A stretch of DNA of 64,000 nt from Gemmatimonadota bacterium (GCA_022822325.1 JAJEBW010000014.1:1-64000), one strand, 5' to 3'; shown: positions 35,063 through 44,367, counted from the stretch's first letter. Program-made: numbers and translations. Notes: generated by a model not told the origin, from the sequence alone.

Positions 35063-35617
35063 ATGAAGCGGTTCGCTCTTGTGATCCTGTCGGGGACTGC
35101 GCTGATCGGTTGCAATGATCGCGGCACCGTCGGGTCAATCGCGGAAGTAGAGGATGCCGACGTACGTGTCGTCCGGGAGATCATGAATCTGGCGACGACG
35201 GCGTACGCTGGCGACGGATTGATTCGCCCTGCGAGAGTGGTGCTCGGATCGTGGGAAACGCTTGCCGCCGGAGGGAGTGAGGAATGGAGACAGCGGCTTG
35301 TGGGGGCCATTCGGGAGATCGCTGAGGCAGAAGCGAAGTCTCCATCAGAGGCTCCCTGGCTCCTGGCTTTCGAGAAGTCGGAGCGCCCCGATTTCCTGGG
35401 TTGGCTACCGGGGTCATGGGACGGCAGTGTCGATCTCTGGTTGTATGACAAGGAAGATATGAGTGACTGCGGAAGAGGGTTTTCGATACTCATTGCGGTA
35501 CACGGCCGCGACTGGGAGACCGAGTTGAATGGCGAGGCAATGATGAACTGTCTTGACCCGGCCCGCGCGATCGAGGATGTCGAGGCCGGCGAGGCGCCAT
35601 TTCGCAGGATTCAGTGA
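35063..35617 (+). CDS. Hypothetical lipoprotein between qhpG and qhpA
   Basis: 184-residue protein with a type II signal peptide (MKRFALVILSGTALIGCNDRG; lipobox LIGC, Cys17). GAGGAGGA directly precedes ATG 35063. The mature domain is acidic with scattered aromatic residues (EAPWLLAFEKSERPDFLGWL) and two further cysteines. No family recognised. It lies 67 bp after qhpG and 254 bp before qhpA on the same strand, so it may belong to the amine dehydrogenase unit, but no qhp counterpart is known to me. Confidence 0.7.
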   Translation: MKRFALVILSGTALIGCNDRGTVGSIAEVEDADVRVVREIMNLATTAYAGDGLIRPARVVLGSWETLAAGGSEEWRQRLVGAIREIAEAEAKSPSEAPWLLAFEKSERPDFLGWLPGSWDGSVDLWLYDKEDMSDCGRGFSILIAVHGRDWETELNGEAMMNCLDPARAIEDVEAGEAPFRRIQ

Positions 35618-35871
35618 GTGGCCGCTGTCAGGTCGTGGCCCACCGGAATCCGTCCGCGGTCCCGCGCCACACCCTCTTCCTCCACGGCACCCTCTGTTTG
35701 ACCTGCGGCCGTCCACGCACTATATCGGAGCGTTGGCTGAACGCACGTCAATCCCCGTCCCGGGTTCCTGCCCTAATCTCACCGATCCCACCCTCGGCCG
35801 TCATCCAGTCCTCCGCTTCCCATTCACCCATTCCCGTCCCCCAATCCCCCAACCACAGGATCCACACCCGC

Positions 35872-37578
35872 ATGAACCGTCCGATCCCCCGTCTCGCCGG
35901 AGCCCTTCTGCCCCTCCTTGCGGCCGTCACCGCGGCAGGCGCCCAGGAAGCCGAAGACTCCGCAGGGATCCCGGTTGCCAACGAGCTGGTCGTCGAGAGT
36001 TGCAATCGCTGCCACACCGTGGACGACGACGGGATGATGACGCGGGTCTCCTACATGCGGAAGACGCCCGAGGGATGGCAACAGTCGATTCGGCGGATGG
36101 TGACGCTGAACGAGGTTGAGCTGGATCCCGCCGCCGCCCGCGAGATCGTCCGCTACCTGTCGGACAACCATGGAATCGCGCCGGAAGAGCTTCGGCCCGC
36201 CCGCTTCGAGGTCGAGCGCCGGCTGGTGGAGTGGTCGTACGAAAGCGACGAGGAGGTGGAACGGACCTGCAGCAGTTGTCACTCGATGGGAAGGGTCGTC
36301 ACGCAGCGGCGCACGCGCGAGGAGTGGGATCTGCTGATGGCGATGCACCGGGGCTACTACCCGCTCTCAGATACGCAGGGATTTCGCCGGCTCGGCCCGC
36401 CGCCGCCCGACGCGACCGACGCCCGTCATCCGATGGACAAGGCCGTGGCGCACCTTTCGGGGGAATTTCCCCTTGAGACCGCCGAATGGTCCTCCTGGTC
36501 GGCCACGATGCGTTCTCCGCGGCTGGCCGGAAGCTGGGCGCTGAGGGGTCACGAACCGGGAATGGGCCCGATCTACGGCACCGTCGAGATCGAGGCGGGA
36601 GAAGACGAGGCGAGCTTCACGACGTTGGCCCGTTACCGCTACGCCCGCACCGGACGCGAGGTGGAGCGCCAGGGCCGCGCGATCGTCTACACCGGGTACC
36701 AGTGGCGGGGCCGTTCTTCCGAGCGGGACGCCGAAGAGAGCGAGCTGCGCGAGGTGATGATGGTCGAGCGCGGCTGGAACGAGATCAATGGCCGCTGGTT
36801 TGCGGGCGCCTACGACGAGTTCGGCCCCGATGTGACGCTGGAACGCGCCGACGGTCCGGTCTTCCTGGGACTGCATCCGGGGGCGGTCCGCGCGGGCGAT
36901 GCGGCGACGGTCACCCTGCATGGCGTCAACCTTCCCACGGGACTCGCGGCGGACGATCTGGATTTCGGCCCCGGCGTGGAGGTCGTGCAGGTGACGGGCA
37001 GCGACCCGGATGCGGTAACGGTCGAGCTTCGCACCGACGAGGATGCGGCCCCGGGAGCGCGCGATGTTTTCGCGGCGGGTCGGCAGCTTCCCGGTTCTCT
37101 GACCCTCTACGAGAGCGTGGACCGGATCGCGGTCACTCCGCGCGCGGGGATGGCGCGGCTGGGCGGCGGAAACTTCCCCAAGGGCCATGCGCAGTTCGAG
37201 GCGACGGCCTTCTCCAACGGCCCCGACGGCAAGCCCGAGACCGACGACGATCTCGATCTGGGGCTGGTCGAAGTGGAGTGGTCGATGGAGGAATACGCGG
37301 CGGTCTTCGACGACGACGACATCCTTTTCGTGGGGAACCTGGACCCGAACGGCCGCTTCGAGCCTGCGCTGGACGGACCCAATCCGGACCGGACCGGAAT
37401 GCGCAACAATGTCGGCGATGTGTGGGTGGTGGCGACCTGGCGCGGCGACGATGGTGCCGAGGTCCGGGGGCGCGCGCAGTTGATCGTGACGGTCCCGCTC
37501 TACATGAGGTGGGAACCGTGGAGGGTGCAGATCGCGCCGCCGACGAGGAGCACCTCGGGGATGGGGAACGGACGGTGA
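35872..37578 (+). CDS. qhpA: Quinohemoprotein amine dehydrogenase alpha subunit (diheme cytochrome c)
   Basis: 568-residue periplasmic subunit. Signal peptide LAGALLPLLAAVTAAGAQ. Two c-type heme motifs: CNRCH (Cys44, Cys47, His48) and CSSCH (Cys133, Cys136, His137). Three beta-rich domains follow, including an IPT-like sandwich (VTLHGVNLPTGLAADDLDF), ending near GDVWVVATWRGDDGAEVRGR. Two hemes followed by beta domains is the known architecture of the QHNDH alpha subunit, which receives electrons from CTQ and passes them to a soluble acceptor. ATG 35872 was chosen for the signal peptide; upstream frame is Pro/Ser-rich non-coding. It converges with the ankyrin gene. Confidence 0.9.
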   Translation: MNRPIPRLAGALLPLLAAVTAAGAQEAEDSAGIPVANELVVESCNRCHTVDDDGMMTRVSYMRKTPEGWQQSIRRMVTLNEVELDPAAAREIVRYLSDNHGIAPEELRPARFEVERRLVEWSYESDEEVERTCSSCHSMGRVVTQRRTREEWDLLMAMHRGYYPLSDTQGFRRLGPPPPDATDARHPMDKAVAHLSGEFPLETAEWSSWSATMRSPRLAGSWALRGHEPGMGPIYGTVEIEAGEDEASFTTLARYRYARTGREVERQGRAIVYTGYQWRGRSSERDAEESELREVMMVERGWNEINGRWFAGAYDEFGPDVTLERADGPVFLGLHPGAVRAGDAATVTLHGVNLPTGLAADDLDFGPGVEVVQVTGSDPDAVTVELRTDEDAAPGARDVFAAGRQLPGSLTLYESVDRIAVTPRAGMARLGGGNFPKGHAQFEATAFSNGPDGKPETDDDLDLGLVEVEWSMEEYAAVFDDDDILFVGNLDPNGRFEPALDGPNPDRTGMRNNVGDVWVVATWRGDDGAEVRGRAQLIVTVPLYMRWEPWRVQIAPPTRSTSGMGNGR

Positions 37579-37677
37579 ACGAGTCCCGTTGACGCTGGGG
37601 CGGGAGGTCGCGTAGAGGCCGAGTGTGCGTCGGCCATGGATGAAGCCTTGCCGCGGAGGACTTCGCCGCGGAGAACT

Positions 37678-40600
37678 TCATCGGCGAGGGCGCATGGCCT
37701 CCCGCAGTTGCCGGATCTCGGGCAGTCCCTCCAGCTCCCGCTTCTCCAGCGCGATGTCGAAGGGTGTGTCGCCATTCGCATCGCGGACGTTGGGGTTGGC
37801 GCCCAGTCGCAGGAGCAGGGGGAAGGCGGCGGGATTCCACAGGGCTGCCAGGTGCAAGGCCGTCTGGCCGGAAGCATCGATCCGTTCCATCTCCGCTCCG
37901 GCGCGCACCAGCGCCTCCACAACCGGGAGATTGATCCTGGTGGGCGTCGGCATGCCGCCAATGCGTGTGCCGCCGCGATAGAGAGCCATCTGCAAAGGCG
38001 TACGGTGATTCGCGTTGCGTCCGGCGGGCAGGTATCCGTCGGGATCCCGCTGGTTGACATCGGCGCCGACGGCGATCAGGGCGGCCGCGACCTCGGGATG
38101 GGGATTGTAGAAGGCGGCGCTGTGCAGAGGGGCGTAGCCGCGCGCGTCGAGCGCATTCACATCCGCTCCGGCGGCGACCAACAGCTCGATTACGGTTGCG
38201 TTGGAAGCGTTGGCAGCGGCCTCGTGCAGCGGCGTGCGGCCCAACTGCGAACGTGCGCCGACATCGGCTCCGGCTTCCAGCAGGACCGCGGCGACGGCGG
38301 CGCTTGCATTCGATCCCGCGTAGTGCAACGGGGTATTGCCGTGGTGGTAGCTTTCCGATCCACGCGCGTCGATGTCGGCCCCCGCCTCCAGCAGGACCCG
38401 CGCGACCTCGGGGTCGGGGTTCGATCGGGCGGCAAGGTGCAACGGGGTCCATCCCCAACCCCAGTCGACGGAAAAACCGGTGACCCACGCGTTCGGATCC
38501 GCGCCGGCTTCCAGAAGCGCCCGTGCCGCCCTTGCAGTTCCGCTCTCCGCGGCATGGTGCAGCGCGGTGTAGGAGAGCCGTCGAGAGCGCGCCTGCATGT
38601 CGGCGCCGGCCTGGAGCAGAATGTGGATGACTGCGGGATCGGGGGCGTGGGCGGCAGCCTGAAGGAGTGGCTGGGGACGAGAAAAGCGGTCGTCGGCCCC
38701 CTGGACATTCGCGCCGGCCGCAATGCAGTCCGTGACGAGTTCGGCGCTCGCGAACGCGAAGAAGCTCGCGCTGCCCCAACGCTCGCACGAAGCAGGATCC
38801 GCGGTGTTGCCCTCGTCGTCCCGGATCGCCGGATCGGCCCCGAGCCGCAACAGCGCCTGCACGACCTGGGGAATGTCGGAGCGCAGCGCGAGGTGAAGCG
38901 GAGTCTGACCCGCGTTGTTGCGCGCATCGAGGTCGGCGCCCGCCTCGGCCAGAAGGGACACGGCGGCTGCCGTGCGCTGGCCGGCAACATGCAATGGCGT
39001 CGCGCCCAGGGAATCGCGCGCGTTGGGATCGGCGCCCGCGTCCAGAAGTGCGCGGGTTACGGCCAACTGGACAAAGGCGGGGATCTGGCCGCCGGACATG
39101 CGCAGATTCCGGTGCAGGGGAGTTCCGCCCTCGTCGTCGCGTGCATTCACATCCGCGCCCGCAGCCACGAACTCGCGAATGACGGCGGCGGGATCCGCAC
39201 AGCAGCCAAGCGCCGAAACCATCCCGGCCAGCGGCGTCGCGCCTTCCTCATGACGTCTGTCCACCCGGACGCCGTTCTCGAGACAGCCTCGAACGCTTTC
39301 GACGGGCGACAGCGCGAGAAAGCTCCATCCTCGGAGCCGATCGCCGCCGCCGTCCCAGTAGCATGGCGGATCGGCGATTCTCCCGGAGTTGTCGCGCGCA
39401 TCCGGATCGGCCCCGCGTTCGAGAAGCGCGCGCACGGCGGGAAGGCTGTTCCGGGCCCGGGCAATGTGCAGAGGCGTCTCGCCGTTGTTGTTCCGGGCGG
39501 CCAGGTCGGCTCCGGCCCGCACCAGCTCCGCCACCAGCGTCGAATCGGGTAACCAAACCGCGAGGTGCAGCGGCGTATCGCCATCCGCGGTTCGCACGTT
39601 GGGGTCGGCTCCCGCTTCAAGCAACAGGAGGGCGCGCAGGGCCATGGGCGAAGGGGCGCCGGGGGCCGCATCGAGGAATGCCCACCGATTGCTTCGCGAC
39701 TCCATGACGGCCAGGTGGAGCGGCGTCGGCGCCGGTGCGTTGGGGACATCCGGGTCCACCCCGGCGTCCAACAGGAGCCGAACGACTTCGGGATGTCCGG
39801 ACGCGGCCGCGGCATGCAGCGCGGAGGCGTCGCCGCTGACCGATCCGGGCAAGGCGGGATCCCCGCTCGAATCGCGCACCCCCTGTGGATCGGCCCCGGC
39901 ATTCAGCAACGCCTCAATCACCTCCGGTCCCTCGACCGACGCCGCCAGAAGCAACGGAGTTCGCCCCTGGCCGTCGGGCCGGTTGGGGTCCGCGCCCAGC
40001 GCCAGCAGTCGAATGGGCAGATCGGCGAGGGCCTCCCGACGGCGTTGGGGGTCCAGGCTGGCCAGCAATGGAGTCGCGCCGGTGGAATCCGCGGCGTTGA
40101 TGTCGGCGCCGGCCTCCAGGAGGGCAGTGATCGGAGGCTCGCTCATTCCAAAGCGCAAACGGCGGCGTCCGGCGATGGTGTAGCTTCGGTTCCCGATGGC
40201 GTGCAGGAGGGGAGTGCCGATCGTCCCGGCTCCGGCGTTCAAGTCGGCCCCGGAAGCCAGCAACGCGGTCACGATTGCCGTCCACTTGGAGTTGGCGGTC
40301 AGGTGAAGGGGCGTGTTTCCGTCGCGGTTGCGAGCGGAGGGATCGGCTCCCGCCTCCAGCAGGAAGGTCACCGCCGCCAGGCTGTCGGCGCGAACGGCCA
40401 GGTGAAGCGGCGTGTTGCCTTCGTCGTCGCGGGCATGCAGATCCTCGCCCAGGGCCAGGCAGCGCTCGAAGTCGGCGGGCAGCGCCAGCCGCGAGAATCC
40501 CCATGTGTTCCAATTCGCGCAACTGAGCGGATCGGCGACCTTTCCCTCCCGGTCCCGAGCCAGAGGGTCGGCGCCGAAGAGCAACAGCTCCTCGACGATC

Positions 40601-41115
40601 GCGCGATCATTCGCCCAGGCCAGGTGAAGCGGCGTCAGCTCATCCTCGTCGCGCGCGTTCACCTCGGCTCCCGCAGCCACCAGCGCTTCGACGATTCCAG
40701 GAGTCGGATTGGATTCGGCGGCTGCGTGCAGCGGGGTGTAGCCGGGTCGGCCGTCGCGTCGCAGCCTTTCGCGCAGACGGGTGTTCGGATCCGCCCCGGC
40801 GTCCGCAAGCAGGACGATGACCTCCGGATCGGTCGTCGTGCGCGCCGCCGGGTAGAGGGCCGGGGCATGGCCGACCGGCGCCCGCGGATCGACGCCCCCC
40901 TCGAGACATTCCTCCACGAGCGCCGCCGACGCCAGGGCGAAGAAGTTCCAACTGCCCCAATCGTCGCATGAAGGCTCGGCCGGCGTGGAAGAATCGCTCG
41001 CTGCCGGGATCGGACCAACATCGGAAATCCCCTCCGCGGTCTTTCCCGGATCCCTGGCGCAGGCCGCCGCCAGAAGGAACGCGAGGAGAACGCGCGCCTT
41101 GCCGAAAGATCTCAT
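37678..41115 (-). CDS. Giant exported ankyrin-repeat lipoprotein with cysteine-paired cap modules
   Basis: 1145-residue protein with a lipoprotein signal (MRSFGKARVLLAFLLAAACA; Cys19) and GGAGGAAG before ATG 41115. Most of it is about 25 ankyrin repeats (GADPNARDxxGxTPLHLA type). Four non-ankyrin cap segments of form CxxW...FFAxAxxxxVxxCLxxG begin at Cys50, Cys199, Cys585 and Cys777, each with a second Cys at 70, 219, 611 and 797. Spacing is exactly 20 in three of four. Apart from the lipid Cys and a CC at 638-639, these are all the cysteines seen, suggesting disulfides outside the cytoplasm. It lies between qhpA (convergent) and qhpD (divergent). Likely a binding scaffold; partner unknown. 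Confidence 0.9.
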   Translation of the reverse strand: MRSFGKARVLLAFLLAAACARDPGKTAEGISDVGPIPAASDSSTPAEPSCDDWGSWNFFALASAALVEECLEGGVDPRAPVGHAPALYPAARTTTDPEVIVLLADAGADPNTRLRERLRRDGRPGYTPLHAAAESNPTPGIVEALVAAGAEVNARDEDELTPLHLAWANDRAIVEELLLFGADPLARDREGKVADPLSCANWNTWGFSRLALPADFERCLALGEDLHARDDEGNTPLHLAVRADSLAAVTFLLEAGADPSARNRDGNTPLHLTANSKWTAIVTALLASGADLNAGAGTIGTPLLHAIGNRSYTIAGRRRLRFGMSEPPITALLEAGADINAADSTGATPLLASLDPQRRREALADLPIRLLALGADPNRPDGQGRTPLLLAASVEGPEVIEALLNAGADPQGVRDSSGDPALPGSVSGDASALHAAAASGHPEVVRLLLDAGVDPDVPNAPAPTPLHLAVMESRSNRWAFLDAAPGAPSPMALRALLLLEAGADPNVRTADGDTPLHLAVWLPDSTLVAELVRAGADLAARNNNGETPLHIARARNSLPAVRALLERGADPDARDNSGRIADPPCYWDGGGDRLRGWSFLALSPVESVRGCLENGVRVDRRHEEGATPLAGMVSALGCCADPAAVIREFVAAGADVNARDDEGGTPLHRNLRMSGGQIPAFVQLAVTRALLDAGADPNARDSLGATPLHVAGQRTAAAVSLLAEAGADLDARNNAGQTPLHLALRSDIPQVVQALLRLGADPAIRDDEGNTADPASCERWGSASFFAFASAELVTDCIAAGANVQGADDRFSRPQPLLQAAAHAPDPAVIHILLQAGADMQARSRRLSYTALHHAAESGTARAARALLEAGADPNAWVTGFSVDWGWGWTPLHLAARSNPDPEVARVLLEAGADIDARGSESYHHGNTPLHYAGSNASAAVAAVLLEAGADVGARSQLGRTPLHEAAANASNATVIELLVAAGADVNALDARGYAPLHSAAFYNPHPEVAAALIAVGADVNQRDPDGYLPAGRNANHRTPLQMALYRGGTRIGGMPTPTRINLPVVEALVRAGAEMERIDASGQTALHLAALWNPAAFPLLLRLGANPNVRDANGDTPFDIALEKRELEGLPEIRQLREAMRPRR

Positions 41116-41381
41116 TTGCGTCTTCCTCCGTACGCCCAACCGTCTCCAACGGACGCCAGATCGATGGACGGGCCGCGCTCGCAGCCGCGGACTTGTATCT
41201 GCGAAGCTGCAAAGTGCCCGCAAATGCCCGTGAACCGGCAAAGTGCCCGTGAAACAGCCTTCCGCGCACCCGTCGCATACCCGCGCAGCGCCTCCAGGGT
41301 CCGCCGCAACCGCCGTGCGCGAAATCGTCGGACGGGGCGCTCGCACTGGCCCGCATCCCTTCCTCCACCTACTGTAAGGGG
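41116..41381. promoter_or_regulatory. Divergent intergenic region upstream of qhpD and the ankyrin gene
   Basis: 266 bp containing the start regions of both the minus-strand ankyrin gene and the plus-strand qhpD operon. It must hold the qhpD promoter if the operon begins there. A short imperfect repeat AAAGTGCCCGCAAATGCCCG and AAAGTGCCCGTGAAACAGCC occurs at 41210-41260. No sigma-70-like boxes are convincing. Possible target of the AraC-type regulator at 51.7-52.6 kb; speculative. Confidence 0.35.
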
Positions 41382-42881
41382 ATGAACACTTCGAATATGA
41401 CCACGAACATGACCACGGACGCCGCCCTCGGTCCAACGGCGGATGCCCCTCGCGAGCCCGCCTTCCTCGCCCAGCGCGAGTTCCATCCCTTCGAGGCCGG
41501 CGGCGAGACCTTCCTCTACCTGGTGCCCTCGGCGGCGGTCTTCCACCTCGACGAGGCCTCGCTGGCGGTGCTGAAGGCTCTCGACAACGGAGCCGCGAGC
41601 GACGAGGAGCTGATCGCCTCGCTGTCCCCGCGCTTTGGCGAATCCACCGTTCGCCGCAGCCTGTCCGAGCTGATGCAGGTCCAGGCGATCGGGCTGACCA
41701 CCGCGCCGGAACCGAGCTTCCCGCGGGTGCTGCCCCAGGCCGATTTCCCGCTCACCACGATGGTCCTGAATGTCACCAACAAGTGCAACTTGGCCTGCAC
41801 CTACTGCTACGAGTACGGCGAGGACAAGATCGTCGACACGACCTGCGATCCCGCGCCCAACTACATGAGCGAGGAGACCGCGCGCAAGAGCGTCGATTTC
41901 ATGTTCGAGCAATCGGGCGATCTGCCGGTGGCGCACCTCACCTTCTTCGGCGGCGAAACGCTGCTCAACTTCAAGGTGCTGAAGAAGACGGCGGCCTATG
42001 CGCGCGAACGGGCGAAGGAGCTGGGGAAGGATGTCGATTTCTCGCTGACGACCAACGGCACCCTGTTGCGCGACGAGGTGATCGACTGGCTGGCCGAAAA
42101 CCGCGTCGGGGTGACGATCAGCATCGACGGGCCGAAGGAGATGCAGGACAGGTTCCGCGTCTTCAAGAATGGAATGGGCAGCTACGACTACGCGATGCCG
42201 AAGATCAGGCGGCTGCTGAAGCGACACCGCACCCGTCCGATCGGCGCCCGCGTGACGCTCACCCGCCAGACGCTGAACGTGAAGCGGATCTTCCACCACC
42301 TGCGCAACGAGATCGGCTTCTGGGAGGTCGGCTTCGCGCCGGTCACCACCGCCAACGGACGCGGCTACGCGATCCAGGACACCGGTTACGACCGCATGCT
42401 GGACCAGTTCGGGGAGTTGGCGCAGGAGTTCCTTGAGTTCGCGGTCGAGGATCGCCACCACGGCTTCTCGAATGTGAAGGACACGATCGAGGAGATCCAC
42501 AAGGGGGTGTCGAAGGCCTTTCCGTGCGGGGCGGGGCTGGGGCTGATGGGGGTGGCCACCGACGGCGAGGTCGCGCTCTGCCATCGCTTTGCGGGTTCGG
42601 ACGACCACAGCGTCGGATCGGTGCACACCGGGCTGGACCGCAAGCGCCAGTTCGAGTTCCTGGGCCACCATCACATCGCGAACAAGACCGATTGCTCGAC
42701 CTGTTGGGCGCGGCCGCTCTGCGCGGGGGGTTGCTATCACGAGGCGCATGTGCGGTACGGGGACACGGGCGTGGCCAACCTGCACTACTGCGACTGGATT
42801 CGGAGCTGGACGAATACCTGCCTGGAGGTGTACGGCGAGATCGCGGTGAAGAATCCGGGGTATCTGGAGCAGTTTGGGTGA
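41382..42881 (+). CDS. qhpD: Radical SAM/SPASM peptide maturase QhpD
   Basis: 499-residue radical SAM enzyme. The SAM cluster motif is CNLACTYC (Cys135, Cys139, Cys142), preceded by a winged-helix, PqqD-like domain (about residues 30-110). The C-terminal SPASM-type region is Cys-rich: FPCGAGLGLMGVATDGEVAL, TDCSTCWARPLCAGGCYHEA, NLHYCDWIRSWTNTC. In Paracoccus, QhpD forms the three Cys-to-Asp/Glu thioether cross-links in the gamma subunit before export. The first 25 residues are variable, and ATG 41382 has weak upstream signals. It heads an operon with an ankyrin gene 14 bp downstream, then qhpC, qhpB, qhpF and qhpE. Confidence 0.92.
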   Translation: MNTSNMTTNMTTDAALGPTADAPREPAFLAQREFHPFEAGGETFLYLVPSAAVFHLDEASLAVLKALDNGAASDEELIASLSPRFGESTVRRSLSELMQVQAIGLTTAPEPSFPRVLPQADFPLTTMVLNVTNKCNLACTYCYEYGEDKIVDTTCDPAPNYMSEETARKSVDFMFEQSGDLPVAHLTFFGGETLLNFKVLKKTAAYARERAKELGKDVDFSLTTNGTLLRDEVIDWLAENRVGVTISIDGPKEMQDRFRVFKNGMGSYDYAMPKIRRLLKRHRTRPIGARVTLTRQTLNVKRIFHHLRNEIGFWEVGFAPVTTANGRGYAIQDTGYDRMLDQFGELAQEFLEFAVEDRHHGFSNVKDTIEEIHKGVSKAFPCGAGLGLMGVATDGEVALCHRFAGSDDHSVGSVHTGLDRKRQFEFLGHHHIANKTDCSTCWARPLCAGGCYHEAHVRYGDTGVANLHYCDWIRSWTNTCLEVYGEIAVKNPGYLEQFG

Positions 42882-42895
42882 GGGGGGGATGGGGA

Positions 42896-43840
42896 ATGGC
42901 GCGTGCTCCGAGGAGATGGGTGCGGTGGGCGAGGTGGGGTTGGGGAATCGGTGTGGTGGCGATGCTGGTGTGGCCGGGGGTGGGGCAGGATTGGGATTGT
43001 GGAGATTGGAGAATATGGGGCGGAAGGGTGCCGGAGAGAGTGCGCGCGTGCCTGGAGGCGGGAGCCGATGTGATGACGCGCGATCACCTGGGCGACACGC
43101 CGTTGCACACTGCAATCAAATGGAGCCCCAATGACGCGGTCGTGAAGATGTTGCTGGAAGCGGGTGCCGACGCGAATGCTACGGGTGCGTTTGGAAAGAC
43201 ACCGCTCCACTGGGCATCATCACATCCATCGGAAAGGGACTATCCAAGCATTGTTGCGGCGTTGCTGGAAGCCGGAGCCAATATCATGGCGCGGGATCAG
43301 GATGGGGACACGCCACTCCACGTTGCGGCGAGCGCGCGCAATCTGGCGTCAATGCGGGTATTGCTGGCGTTTGGCGCAGATGTGATGGCACGGAACCTGG
43401 AAGGTCTCACGCCGCTCCACGACGCGACGTATTTCTTTGAAGTGGTTCATGTGCGTTGGTATATGGAATCCATCAACGAGTTGCTGAATGCCGGAGCCGA
43501 TGTCATGGCCCGGGATGAAAATGGCAACACGCCACTCCATTATGCGGTGAGTACGAGCTTCGAAAACGGAGCAGACGTGAGAATGTTGCTCAGGGCTGGC
43601 GGAGACGTGGATTTACGGGGGCACCGGGGAGATACGCCACTGCACATAGCGGCCCAAATGGGTCAATCAACCGCCATCATGATCCTCCTCGACCACGGTG
43701 CCGACCCCACCGCCCGCAACCACGCCGGCCAAACCCCATGGGACCTCGCTCGCGAACGCGGCGAATCCTATCCCGACTTCAAGACTTCCAATGCCTACTG
43801 GCGACTCTACGAACTGAACTTTCCCGGGCAGGCAAACTGA
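42896..43840 (+). CDS. Exported ankyrin-repeat protein inside the qhp operon
   Basis: 314-residue protein with an Arg-rich start and a hydrophobic segment (WGIGVVAMLVWPGVGQ), probably a signal peptide. The mature part begins with the same cap seen in the giant ankyrin protein (WDCGDWRIWGGRVPERVRAC; Cys35 and Cys52). About seven ankyrin repeats follow (GADVMARDENGNTPLHYAV), and it ends with a helical tail. It starts 14 bp after the qhpD stop and ends 36 bp before qhpC, so it is almost certainly co-transcribed with them. A chaperone or assembly role for the amine dehydrogenase subunits is possible but unsupported beyond position. Confidence 0.88.
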   Translation: MARAPRRWVRWARWGWGIGVVAMLVWPGVGQDWDCGDWRIWGGRVPERVRACLEAGADVMTRDHLGDTPLHTAIKWSPNDAVVKMLLEAGADANATGAFGKTPLHWASSHPSERDYPSIVAALLEAGANIMARDQDGDTPLHVAASARNLASMRVLLAFGADVMARNLEGLTPLHDATYFFEVVHVRWYMESINELLNAGADVMARDENGNTPLHYAVSTSFENGADVRMLLRAGGDVDLRGHRGDTPLHIAAQMGQSTAIMILLDHGADPTARNHAGQTPWDLARERGESYPDFKTSNAYWRLYELNFPGQAN

Positions 43841-43876
43841 TCGACGGCCTGAAAACGGCCAAACAGGAGCCCCTCC

Positions 43877-44287
43877 ATGAACCACCTGAAAGCAATCAAC
43901 CGCAAGGCCCACCGGATCCGGGCCCAAAACGGGGGACTGAATGGTGCCGCGGCCACCGGCGCGTCCCCCACCGCCATCGAGGCCGCCGCCGCTTCCCCCG
44001 CCCCCGACCCCCCACCCGACGATCTCGACGTCGTTGCGCTCGACAGCCGCTCCGGGCCCCACATCCCCCTGGGGTGCTCGCTGATCTTCGCGCCCGGCTG
44101 GGAGGTGGATTCGACCGGGGGCACCGCGGGGCTCTGCCAGCCGGTGGAGCGCGACCTCTTCGACTGCCACCTGGCCTGCTTCTGGCCCGCGCATGTCCCC
44201 GATCAGCTCAACCACGCGCCCGACTGGACCGGGAAGTGCGCTTCGGCCCAGAAGGACTGGCGCAAGATCGACCTGATTTTCCCCTGA
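43877..44287 (+). CDS. qhpC: Quinohemoprotein amine dehydrogenase gamma subunit (CTQ precursor)
   Basis: 136-residue precursor of the CTQ-bearing subunit. Counting the mature chain from residue 61, every modified residue of the Paracoccus subunit is present at the same number: Cys7-Glu16, Cys27-Asp33 and Cys41-Asp49 (thioethers), and Cys37-Trp43 (CTQ). In the precursor these are Cys67/Glu76, Cys87/Asp93, Cys101/Asp109 and Cys97/Trp103. Key text: GCSLIFAPGWEVD, LCQPVERDLFDCHLACFWPA. An extra Cys121 is present. The leader (about 60 residues) starts MNHLKAINRKAHRIRAQNGG and then has an Ala/Pro-rich insert, making it about twice the 28 residues I recall for Paracoccus. AGGAG precedes ATG 43877. 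Confidence 0.96.
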   Translation: MNHLKAINRKAHRIRAQNGGLNGAAATGASPTAIEAAAASPAPDPPPDDLDVVALDSRSGPHIPLGCSLIFAPGWEVDSTGGTAGLCQPVERDLFDCHLACFWPAHVPDQLNHAPDWTGKCASAQKDWRKIDLIFP

Positions 44288-44367
44288 GGCGCGAGCCCGT
44301 CCCCCGAGCCAGCCGACCAGTCCCCCGAACAGAGTGCCGGCTTCCCCCTGATCCAGCCGTCCCGGGG

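Noticed and set aside
37678-41115. Plus-strand frames opposite the giant ankyrin gene
   Set aside because: The regular appearance reflects the ankyrin repeat period read antisense; no start signals or domains.
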